Shown here one piece after another: positions 1 to 5,458 of a stretch of DNA of 5,895 nt. The translations under genes and the position numbers were made by a program. The stretch covers positions 1-5,895 of the forward strand of contig CALCZN010000105.1 of NCBI GenBank assembly GCA_937903095.1, given 5' to 3'. This DNA comes from Zeimonas sp937903095 (lineage in GTDB: Bacteria; Pseudomonadota; Gammaproteobacteria; Burkholderiales; Burkholderiaceae_E). The notes beneath the pieces are model-generated. The model did not search any database. It saw only the letters and a program-made list of their open reading frames with translations, and was not told where the DNA came from. Each line of letters begins with the position of its first letter. The first letter of the stretch is position 1.

Positions 1-261
1 GCCGGCGAAACGAGCACGCGCATTCATGGCCAGGACGTGCCCGTTCGCGCCGAGGTGCTGGCGCTGGAAGGAATGTCGGCACATGCCGATGCGCAGCAAC
101 TGGTCGACTGGCTCGCCACTTCGCCGACGCCACCACGCAGCATCTTCCTGAACCATGGCGAACCGGGTCCGGCCGATGCGTTGCGGCAGCGCATCGAGCG
201 CCGACTCGGCTGGAGCGCCTACGCCGTTCGGCTCGGCCAGCGCATCGACCTCACATCGTGA
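1..261 (+). CDS. Beta-CASP metallo-beta-lactamase-fold nuclease, C-terminal end (partial)
   Basis: This is the last 86 codons of a gene that starts left of the window, read in frame from base 1 to a TGA at 259-261. Two motifs are visible: SAHAD (residues 26-30 of the fragment) and NHGEP (51-55). They match the metal-binding His motifs B and C of the beta-CASP branch of metallo-beta-lactamase nucleases (CPSF-73/RNase J-like; bacterial members are often annotated as RNA-specificity-factor-like exonucleases). The N-terminal HxHxDH metal site lies outside the window, so catalytic competence cannot be judged. Family members are usually about 450 residues and cytoplasmic, acting on RNA or single-stranded nucleic acid. 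The stop overlaps the GTG start of the phosphorylase gene in a GTGA, suggesting translational coupling. The family call is firm; the substrate is unknown. Confidence 0.85.
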   Translation, partial: AGETSTRIHGQDVPVRAEVLALEGMSAHADAQQLVDWLATSPTPPRSIFLNHGEPGPADALRQRIERRLGWSAYAVRLGQRIDLTS

Positions 262-1802
262 GTGACGGCGCCCCTCCGAGCCCCGACCGAGGCGACGGCG
301 GCGTCGTTCTGGTCGCGCGCGAGCTCGGCATCGACACACACCAGGAGTACGTGATCTACATGCATCGCGACTGCCCGGTATGTCGAGCCGAAGGGTTCGC
401 GGCGCAGGCGCGCGTCGCGGTGCGGATCGGCGAGCGTTCGCTCGTGGCCACGCTGAACGTCGTGCAGGCCGATTGGCTCGCGATGCACGAGGTCGGGTTC
501 TCGACCAGCGCATGGAACGCGTTGCGTGCGAGCACAGGCGGCCAGGTCTTCGTTTCGCATGCTCCACCGCTCGAATCGGCGAGTGCGCTTCGCTCGAAGA
601 TCTTCGGACACCGCCTGGACGCGGCGCAGATCGGCGCCATCGTCGCCGACATCGCGGCGGGCAACTATTCCGACGCGCACATCGCTGCGTTCCTCAGCGC
701 GGGCGCCGGCGGCCGAATGGACCTGCAGGAGACCGTCGACATGACCGCTGCAATGGTCGCCGTCGGCGACCGCCTCTCGTGGCAACGCACGCCGATCGCC
801 GACAAGCATTCGGTCGGGGGCCTGCCGGGCAACCGGACGACGCCGATCGTCGTGGCAATCGCCGCAGCTGCGGGCCTCACGGTGCCGAAAACGTCTTCGC
901 GTGCAATCACCTCCCCGGCCGGTACAGCCGACGTCATGGAAACGATGACGCGCGTCGCGCTCGACCTGCCGGCGATGCGCCGTGTCGTGGAGCGTGAAGG
1001 TGCGTGCCTCGTGTGGGGAGGAGCCGTCAGCCTGAGTCCCGCCGACGATCTGCTGATCCGCGTCGCACGCCCGCTCGATCTCGACGGAGACGCACAGCTC
1101 GTGGCGTCGGTACTGTCGAAGAAGCTCGCAGCGGGCGCCACGCACGTGGTCATCGACATGCCGGTCGGTCCCACGGCCAAGGTACGCAGCGAGTCCGACG
1201 CGAACCGGTTGCGCGAGTTGCTCGAGCAGGTCGCGTCCGCGCTGGGCTTGCACGTCCGGGTGCTCCTGTCGGACGGAGCGCAGCCGGTCGGTCGCGGGAT
1301 CGGCCCCGCGCTCGAGGCGCGCGATGTGCTCGCCGTACTTCGCCGGGAGCTGGCCGCGCCCGCCGATCTGCGAGCGCGGGCGATCGCGCTGGCGGCAAGC
1401 CTGCTCGAATTCTGCGGTCGCAGCCGGGCGGGCGAAGGGCAAAGCGATGCGACGAAGATCCTCGATGCCGGCTTCGCGTGGAACAAGTTCCAGGCGATCT
1501 GCGAAGCGCAGGGAGGGCTGCGCGAACCCGTTCGTGCGGCGCGCACGCACCCCGTTCTGGCGGAGCACGACGGCTTCGTTTCGGCCATCGACAATCGCCG
1601 TCTGGCCCGGCTGGCCAAGCTTGCCGGGGCGCCCGCGGTTGCGGCGGCCGGGCTCGAGCTGCATGTTCGGCTGGGCGAGAGCGTAACCCCGGGAACGCCG
1701 CTCTTCACATTGCATGCCGAGGCGCCGGGCGAGCTTGCGTATGCGCTGAGCTACCTCGCTTCGCATCCGGTCCTGTCGATCAGCCGGGAGGAAAAGCCGT
1801 GA
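258..1802 (+). CDS. AMP/thymidine phosphorylase family enzyme (long, archaeal AMP-phosphorylase-like form)
   Basis: A 514-residue protein of the pyrimidine-nucleoside phosphorylase family. Its length and N-terminal extension match the archaeal AMP phosphorylase and putative thymidine phosphorylase type-2 group, not classical DeoA (about 440). An N-terminal domain (about 15-100) carries CPVC at 39-42. The phosphate/substrate region has DKHSVGGLPGNRTTP (182-196) and SSRAITSPAGTADVME (213-228). LVWGGAVSLSPADD (251-264) and SVLSKKLAAGATH (284-296) follow, and the C-terminal barrel-sandwich domain spans about 430-500. Classical members split thymidine; archaeal long forms split nucleoside 5'-monophosphates with phosphate to give ribose-1,5-bisphosphate and base. 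The bacterial substrate is unproven. The GTG at 258 is chosen because it overlaps the upstream stop and the next in-frame ATG (360) would cut into the N-terminal domain; no strong Shine-Dalgarno precedes it, which fits coupling. The next gene begins inside its stop. Confidence 0.93.
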   Translation: MSDGAPPSPDRGDGGVVLVARELGIDTHQEYVIYMHRDCPVCRAEGFAAQARVAVRIGERSLVATLNVVQADWLAMHEVGFSTSAWNALRASTGGQVFVSHAPPLESASALRSKIFGHRLDAAQIGAIVADIAAGNYSDAHIAAFLSAGAGGRMDLQETVDMTAAMVAVGDRLSWQRTPIADKHSVGGLPGNRTTPIVVAIAAAAGLTVPKTSSRAITSPAGTADVMETMTRVALDLPAMRRVVEREGACLVWGGAVSLSPADDLLIRVARPLDLDGDAQLVASVLSKKLAAGATHVVIDMPVGPTAKVRSESDANRLRELLEQVASALGLHVRVLLSDGAQPVGRGIGPALEARDVLAVLRRELAAPADLRARAIALAASLLEFCGRSRAGEGQSDATKILDAGFAWNKFQAICEAQGGLREPVRAARTHPVLAEHDGFVSAIDNRRLARLAKLAGAPAVAAAGLELHVRLGESVTPGTPLFTLHAEAPGELAYALSYLASHPVLSISREEKP

Positions 1803-2749
1803 CGCCGATCGTGCTGGCGATGCCGGGCAACGAGCGCGCGGCGGACGAGCTCGCCCGGATGATCGGGGCCGAGCGGGGAAGCGTGACGATCCGCCGGTTT
1901 CCGGACGGCGAGTCGTACGTGCGCATCGAGTCGTCGGTGCAGGATCGACGCGTCCTCGTCGTCTGCACGCTGGATCGGCCCGATGCGAAGCTCGTCCCGC
2001 TGCTGCTGCTCGCGGCGGCTGCCCATGACAACGCCGCGCTCGACGTGGGGCTCGTCGCGCCGTACCTGCCGTACATGCGCCAGGACCGGCGGTTTCATCC
2101 CGGCGAGACGATCAGCGCCCGGCATGTCGCGAACTGGATCTCGTCGGCCTTCGACTGGCTCGTTACAGTCGATCCGCACCTGCATCGCATCGAACGCCTG
2201 TCGCAGGTGTATTCGATTCCGGCCGGCGTCGTGCACGCGGCTCCCGATGTAGCCGCCTGGCTGCGAGAGAACGTGAGACAGCCGCTGCTCGTCGGTCCCG
2301 ATTCGGAAAGCGAGCAGTGGGTAGCGGACATCGCGAACCGGATCGACGCTCCGTTCGTCGTGCTGCAGAAGAATCGACGGGGCGATCGCGACGTGGAAGT
2401 TTCGGTGCCGGACATCCGGCGTTGGCCGGAACACACGCCCGTGCTCATCGACGACATCGTCTCGACGGCGAGGACGATGGTGGCCGCGCTCGAGCACCTT
2501 CGTGCCGCGGGCGCGCCGGCCCCGGTCTGCGTCGCCGTGCACGCGATCTTCGCGGGCGAGGCGCTGCTCGAGCTCCGACTTGCGGGTGCGGCGGATGTCG
2601 TCAGTTGCGATACGGTCCCGCACGTGTCCAACCGCATCCCGCTGACGGGGGCGATCGCGGAGCAGATCCGCCTGTTGTTCGAATCGGGAATCTCCCCGTC
2701 GTCTGCCGATGAATCACGGGTGAACGACAACCGGGGAGAGACGCGATGA
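1799..2749 (+). CDS. Ribose-phosphate pyrophosphokinase (PRPP synthetase) paralogue, divergent subfamily
   Basis: A 316-residue cytoplasmic protein of PRPP-synthetase fold. Recognisable landmarks are FPDGE (34-38), the ATP-site RQDRR (94-98), DPHLHR (125-130, in place of the usual DLHAxQIQGFF stretch), GPDSESEQW (166-174, where housekeeping enzymes have SPDxGG), a KNRRGD flexible-loop motif with the likely catalytic Lys (191-196), and DDIVSTART (218-226) as the ribose-5-phosphate loop. The canonical loop is DDxxDTGGT or, in archaeal forms, DDIISTGGT; here Gly-Gly is replaced by Ala-Arg. The reaction expected from the family is ribose-5-phosphate plus ATP to PRPP plus AMP, but the altered loops suggest a paralogue with changed specificity or regulation. 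The GTG start overlaps the upstream TGA (GTGA) and is preceded by GGGAGGA about 7 bases upstream. The long open frame upstream to 1004 is a shadow of the phosphorylase gene. It probably acts with that enzyme in nucleotide salvage. Confidence 0.9.
   Translation: MTPIVLAMPGNERAADELARMIGAERGSVTIRRFPDGESYVRIESSVQDRRVLVVCTLDRPDAKLVPLLLLAAAAHDNAALDVGLVAPYLPYMRQDRRFHPGETISARHVANWISSAFDWLVTVDPHLHRIERLSQVYSIPAGVVHAAPDVAAWLRENVRQPLLVGPDSESEQWVADIANRIDAPFVVLQKNRRGDRDVEVSVPDIRRWPEHTPVLIDDIVSTARTMVAALEHLRAAGAPAPVCVAVHAIFAGEALLELRLAGAADVVSCDTVPHVSNRIPLTGAIAEQIRLLFESGISPSSADESRVNDNRGETR
2733..2738 (+). promoter_or_regulatory. Ribosome binding site of the small membrane protein gene
   Basis: GGGGAG lies 7 bases before the ATG at 2746, inside the end of the PRPP-synthetase-like gene. 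It fixes the start of the membrane protein gene, whose ATG overlaps the upstream TGA as ATGA. Confidence 0.6.
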
Positions 2750-3060
2750 GAGCGGGGAGTGGCGAGTCCCCCTCGTTCATCGACCCCTCTGCGCGTCGTG
2801 CGCTCGAGCGCGTCGAGCTTGTCTCCGCAGCCGGCGTGGCGCTCGCAGGGGCAGGGCTTGCGCTGCTGTTCGCCGATCGGCTCGCGCCGTTCACGGTGCT
2901 GATCCTCTCGTCCGGGCTCGTGATTCACGCCATCGCGATGTTCGGCAAGCGCAGGATCGAGTATCGCGCGAACCTTCCGAGAGAACGCTGGATCGATGTG
3001 CTCTACCGGATCTGCTGGATCGCGCTCGGAGGTCTGGGGCTTCTTGTTTTTACTGGGTGA
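2746..3060 (+). CDS. Small integral membrane protein of unknown function (three predicted helices)
   Basis: A 104-residue protein that I do not recognise. After a polar, mixed-charge N-terminus (1-24) come three hydrophobic stretches suitable as membrane helices: about 25-43 (AAGVALAGAGLALLF core), 48-66 (FTVLILSSGLVIHAIAMF) and 85-102 (YRICWIALGGLGLLVF). A basic loop, GKRRIEYRANLPRERW (67-82), sits between helices 2 and 3 and would favour the cytoplasmic side by the positive-inside rule. There is no cleavable signal peptide and no catalytic motif. The ATG overlaps the preceding stop and has a good Shine-Dalgarno, so co-expression with the nucleotide enzymes is likely. It could be a membrane anchor or partner for a neighbour, but that is only inferred from position. 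The reading frame has normal third-position GC bias, supporting a real gene. Confidence 0.8.
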   Translation: MRAGSGESPSFIDPSARRALERVELVSAAGVALAGAGLALLFADRLAPFTVLILSSGLVIHAIAMFGKRRIEYRANLPRERWIDVLYRICWIALGGLGLLVFTG

Positions 3061-3088
3061 CAGACCTCGCAACGAGGACCGCTCGCTC

Positions 3089-4399
3089 ATGTCGGCATCG
3101 CAGCACGCTCCGCTTCGCGACTTCGGCGAGTCGCGGCTCGACACGCTGCAGCGCCATGCGTTCGAGTACTTCCTGCACGAAACCAACCCGGCGAACGGTC
3201 TCGTTGCGGACACCTCGCATCCGGGGGCCACAGCGAGCATCGCAGCCACCGGTTTCGGGCTTGCGGCCTATCCCGTGGGGGTGACGCGCGGGTGGGTCGG
3301 GCGGGCCGACGCCGTCGAGCGCACGCTGGCGCTGTTGCGGTTTCTGCGCGACAGCCGGCAGGGACCGCAGCCGGACGCGACCGGCTACAAGGGCTTCTAC
3401 TATCACTTCCTCGACCTCTCCAGCGGCCGCAGGGCGGGAGGCTGCGAGTTGTCGACCGTGGATACCGCCTTCCTGCTGGCAGGAATGCTGGCCGCCGCGG
3501 CGTTCTTCGACGGCGAGTGCGAGGAGGAGGACGAGTTGCGCCGGCTTGCGAACGCACTCTATCGACGCGTGCAGTGGAGCTGGGCATGCAACGGCGGCGC
3601 GACCGTTACCCACGGATGGACGCCCGAGGGCGGCTTCCTGCCGTATCGCTGGCAAGGCTATGACGAATCGCTGCTGCTGTACGTGCTGGGCCTGGGCTCG
3701 CCCACGCACCCTCTGCCCGCGGAGAGCTACGAAGCGTGGCTGTCGACCTACCGCTGGAAGATGATCTACGGCCACGAACTCATCTACGGCGGCCCGCTCT
3801 TCATGCACCAGTACTCGCACATCTGGCTCGACTTCCGAGGCATCCAGGACCGGTTCGTGTGCGAGAAGGGGATCGACTACTTCGAGAACAGCCGACGCGC
3901 GACGTGGGTGCAGCGCGAGTACGCGATTCGCAATCCGCTTGCGTTCGTCGGCTACGGCAAGGACTTCTGGGGGATCACCGCGAGCGACGGTCCAGGCTGG
4001 ACGACAAGGCGCATCGACGGTATCGACCGCTCGTTCTTCGATTACGCAGCTCGCGGCGCGCCGTTCGGGCCCGACGACGGCACCGTTGCCCCGTGGGCCA
4101 TCGTTGCCTCGCTGCCGTTCGCTCCCGAGATCGTGCTGCCGGCCGTCCGCAATTTCCAGGACGTGTACCCGCAGGTGACGGGGAAGTACTGCTTTCGCTG
4201 CAGCTTCAACCTGACCTTTCCGGATGACGTCGAAGGTGGAACCGGCTGGACCTCGCCGCATCACTTCGGCATCAACCTGGGGCCGGTCGTGCTGATGTGC
4301 GAGAACTATCGAACGGAGCTTCTGTGGCGGCTGATGCGCTCGTGCCCATACGTCGTGGCCGGACTTCGACAGGCCGGGTTCCGGAACGGATGGCTGTAA
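3089..4399 (+). CDS. Glycoamylase-like (GH144-type, COG5368) glycoside hydrolase
   Basis: A 436-residue protein matching the glycoamylase-like domain over nearly its full length. Visible family landmarks are GFYYHFLDL (102-110), ELSTVDTAFLLAG (120-132), GWTPEGGFLPYRWQGYDE (176-193), GSPTHP (203-208), GGPLFMHQYSHIWLDFRG (234-251), DYFENSRRAT (263-272), GYGKDFWGITASDGPG (288-303), DDGTVAPWA (329-337) and a C-terminal FGINLGPVVLMCENYR (393-408). This (alpha/alpha)6-barrel family includes endo-beta-1,2-glucanases (GH144) and the related domain of cyclic beta-1,2-glucan synthases; the substrate here is unproven. No signal peptide or membrane segment is evident, so a cytoplasmic location is predicted, unusual for a glucanase. 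The ATG at 3089 is chosen because similarity starts soon after (about residue 15) and a GAGGA lies about 10 bases upstream. An in-frame ATG at 2996 lies inside the preceding gene and adds no plausible domain. It lies 28 bases after that gene, probably in the same operon. Confidence 0.9.
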   Translation: MSASQHAPLRDFGESRLDTLQRHAFEYFLHETNPANGLVADTSHPGATASIAATGFGLAAYPVGVTRGWVGRADAVERTLALLRFLRDSRQGPQPDATGYKGFYYHFLDLSSGRRAGGCELSTVDTAFLLAGMLAAAAFFDGECEEEDELRRLANALYRRVQWSWACNGGATVTHGWTPEGGFLPYRWQGYDESLLLYVLGLGSPTHPLPAESYEAWLSTYRWKMIYGHELIYGGPLFMHQYSHIWLDFRGIQDRFVCEKGIDYFENSRRATWVQREYAIRNPLAFVGYGKDFWGITASDGPGWTTRRIDGIDRSFFDYAARGAPFGPDDGTVAPWAIVASLPFAPEIVLPAVRNFQDVYPQVTGKYCFRCSFNLTFPDDVEGGTGWTSPHHFGINLGPVVLMCENYRTELLWRLMRSCPYVVAGLRQAGFRNGWL

Positions 4400-4400
4400 C

Positions 4401-4462
4401 GCAGATATCGATTCGCCGGGAGTTGCGCATCGATCACGGCCATCGTCGGGCGTCGATATTGC
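4401..4462. repeat. Imperfect inverted repeat after the hydrolase stop codon
   Basis: GCAGATATCGA (4401-4411) is matched by TCGATATTGC (4453-4462) read on the opposite strand. That gives ten paired bases with one bulged base, separated by 41 bases. It begins two bases after the TAA of the glycoside hydrolase. It is not a classical intrinsic terminator, since the loop is long and no T-run follows. It could be a weak transcript-end structure, a protein-binding site, or chance. Confidence 0.3.
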
Positions 4463-4465
4463 TGA

Positions 4466-4624
4466 CACGGAACACGATCCGCGGCCGTCGCTTCGGGCCG
4501 CTCGAAGGAGAGCTTCCGATGTGCGCCAGTGCCCGCAAGCGCATCACTGTTGGTCGCGGGCCTCTTGGGTCTGCGCCGCGCACTTCGTCGATCCGCAGGG
4601 ACAAGAGACATGAACGGAATGTAA
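4466..4624 (+). pseudogene. Possible remnant of a PEP-CTERM-like sorting tail
   Basis: An open stretch without a usable start codon and bounded by TGA (4463-4465) and TAA (4622-4624) contains VPASASLLVAGLLGLRR from 4529, followed by further arginines. This pattern, a Val-Pro motif, a hydrophobic helix rich in Leu/Ala/Gly and then a basic cluster, is the layout of PEP-CTERM/exosortase sorting tails, often written VPLPA...LLLAGLxGL-RRR. Nothing upstream in the same frame looks like the exported body of such a protein. If real, it is the leftover 3' end of a decayed gene. In GC-rich DNA such hydrophobic/basic stretches also arise by chance, so this is a tentative call. Confidence 0.25.
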
Positions 4625-4637
4625 TCTCCCTGTCCGG

Positions 4638-4672
4638 TTGGCGTCGGGGACGCACGCATAGAGTGATGCGTG
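4638..4672 (+). promoter_or_regulatory. Candidate promoter/operator region upstream of the secreted-protein gene
   Basis: A perfect inverted repeat CACGCAT-N6-ATGCGTG (4653-4672) lies about 40 bases upstream of the ATG at 4714. A loose TTGGCG (4638-4643) and TAGAGT (4659-4664) with a 15-base spacer could be sigma-70-like elements, the second falling in the repeat, as an operator might. Alternatively TGTAATC (4620-4626) and CGTC (4642-4645), 15 bases apart, resemble an ECF-sigma promoter. None is close to consensus. Confidence 0.3.
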
Positions 4673-4700
4673 TACGTCGAAGAAGCGCAAACGTCGCGAG

Positions 4701-4706
4701 GGAGGA
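4701..4706 (+). promoter_or_regulatory. Ribosome binding site of the secreted-protein gene
   Basis: GGAGGA, within a longer GAGGGAGGAAG purine run, sits 7 bases before the ATG at 4714. It is the main reason for choosing this start over the in-frame ATGs at 4519 and 4666, because it places the signal peptide exactly at the N-terminus. Confidence 0.6.
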
Positions 4707-4713
4707 AGCCGGA

Positions 4714-5130
4714 ATGTTCTCGAACGCCCTGATCGTCGTCGCCATCGCCTTCGCCGCCAGCTCGACGCCCGCGTCCGCTCGGAACCATCTTGGCTTTCCT
4801 GATATCGAGCGAGGCGCTGCCTCGGCTGTCGCGATTGCTGCCGAGGAGCGCGATGCAGTATCCGCTCAGCCCTATGGACCAACGCGACTCGGCGCGGCCC
4901 CGCGGGAGCGGCCGACGGCGAATTCGTCTTCCGACTCGGCTGCGCGCGACCGTGCATCGATCGAGTGCCAGAGAGCGCGATCTCGACACGATCACGCCGC
5001 CGAGCGAGGCGCAGCGCCGGCATGGATCACGCCCTGCGCGCAGTCTGGCGCGCGCGGGGACGACTTATCATCCGCAACACCCGGCCGAACGCCGCTGCAC
5101 GACCACCGCAGGTTCCACAAGCAGCAATGA
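4714..5130 (+). CDS. Hypothetical small secreted or periplasmic protein
   Basis: A 138-residue reading frame with a good ribosome binding site. Residues 1-22 form a credible signal peptide: hydrophobic core NALIVVAIAFAAS, then a Pro and an ASA cleavage site before RN. The n-region lacks a positive charge, which is unusual. The mature part is hydrophilic, rich in Ala, Arg, Ser and Asp, with two Cys-containing stretches (IECQ, TPCAQ) and no recognised domain. The first twenty codons nearly all end in G or C, as expected here. After the cleavage site this bias weakens, and another frame (from about 4790) shows stronger bias. The real protein may therefore shift frame after the signal peptide, or the mature part may be fast-evolving or decaying. 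I cannot assign a function. It is probably transcribed separately from the upstream operon, given the 314-base gap. Confidence 0.45.
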   Translation: MFSNALIVVAIAFAASSTPASARNHLGFPDIERGAASAVAIAAEERDAVSAQPYGPTRLGAAPRERPTANSSSDSAARDRASIECQRARSRHDHAAERGAAPAWITPCAQSGARGDDLSSATPGRTPLHDHRRFHKQQ

Positions 5131-5227
5131 ACTGCGTTTTCGGGGAGCCAGCTCTGAGGCAATGGCGTGACGCAATGCGGCCAAGGTGCGCGTTTCTGAT
5201 TCCCCGCAGGCCGAATCGGAGGACCCT

Positions 5228-5458
5228 ATGCAACGCACTACCGGCGTCAGAACGAGTCTGGCGGATGACATTCTCGCCGCGTATGAACGTGCCCTCCTCG
5301 AGCAGGACATCGAGGTTGCCGGCGTCCTGCTCGGCGCTTTGGAGGTGCTGAGCGAGTCGCAGCCATTGCACAGGAGGAAGCTCGAGCGCGCATATCTGAT
5401 GATCGCGGAGAGAGACGGTAGCGATTCGACTTCCTCGCCCAGTTCCAGGTGCAGATGA
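5228..5458 (+). CDS. Small helical hypothetical protein
   Basis: A 76-residue frame starting at ATG 5228, with GGAGGA (5218-5223) four bases upstream; a longer in-frame start at 5186 would read through this site. Residues 10-43 (LADDILAAYERALLEQDIEV, then AGVLLGALEVLSES) and 49-62 form three likely amphipathic helices in a pattern like a short TPR-type helical repeat, with an alternating Leu/Ala face. No signal peptide or membrane segment is seen. The last 14 residues (DGSDSTSSPSSRCR) are Ser-rich and unlike the rest, and they overlap a coding-like patch on the other strand. The original C-terminus may thus have been replaced by junction sequence. Small proteins of this general type occur in proteobacteria as uncharacterised cytoplasmic proteins. 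The function is unknown; the body of the frame looks real. Confidence 0.55.
   Translation: MQRTTGVRTSLADDILAAYERALLEQDIEVAGVLLGALEVLSESQPLHRRKLERAYLMIAERDGSDSTSSPSSRCR

Larger units (their letters stand above)
4400..4713. other. Intergenic region with inverted repeats, gene remnant and candidate promoter
   Basis: No convincing intact gene lies in these 314 bases. From left to right I see four things: a long-spaced inverted repeat just after the hydrolase stop (4401-4462); a GC-rich GCGGCC/GGCCGC hairpin (4481-4501) without a following T-run; a short open stretch reading like a protein-sorting tail (4526-4624); and a perfect 7-base inverted repeat with candidate promoter elements before the secreted-protein gene. 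A strong Shine-Dalgarno-like GAAGGAG at 4504-4510 with an ATG at 4519 is also present, but the product read from it is arginine-rich and implausible. Confidence 0.5.

Noticed and set aside
219..1766. Minus-strand open frame of 515 codons opposite the phosphorylase gene
   Set aside because: It is arginine-rich with no recognisable domain and mirrors a well-supported plus-strand gene; long antisense frames are common in GC-rich DNA.
1004..1798. Extension of the PRPP-synthetase-like frame far upstream
   Set aside because: The extension reads as arginine/glycine-rich noise and overlaps the phosphorylase. Family similarity starts right at the GTG at 1799, which has a Shine-Dalgarno.
2996..3088. 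Earlier ATG for the glycoside hydrolase at 2996
   Set aside because: It would lie inside the membrane-protein gene, adds no family sequence and no credible signal peptide. The ATG at 3089 has GAGGA upstream.
3050..4468. Minus-strand open frame of 472 codons opposite the hydrolase
   Set aside because: It is a low-complexity Arg/Ala/Val-rich shadow of a gene with complete family motifs on the plus strand.
4481..4501. GCGGCC...GGCCGC hairpin as an intrinsic terminator
   Set aside because: The stem is only six base pairs with a nine-base loop and no T-run follows.
4519..4713. ATG at 4519 with a strong GAAGGAG eight bases upstream, in frame with the secreted protein
   Set aside because: It would add 65 mostly basic residues before a well-formed signal peptide that has its own ribosome binding site. 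The Shine-Dalgarno is noted as possibly belonging to a lost gene.
4306..4995. Minus-strand open frame of 229 codons over the intergenic and secreted-protein region
   Set aside because: It has Arg/Ser-rich composition, no ribosome binding site of note and no motif, and it overlaps the end of the hydrolase gene.
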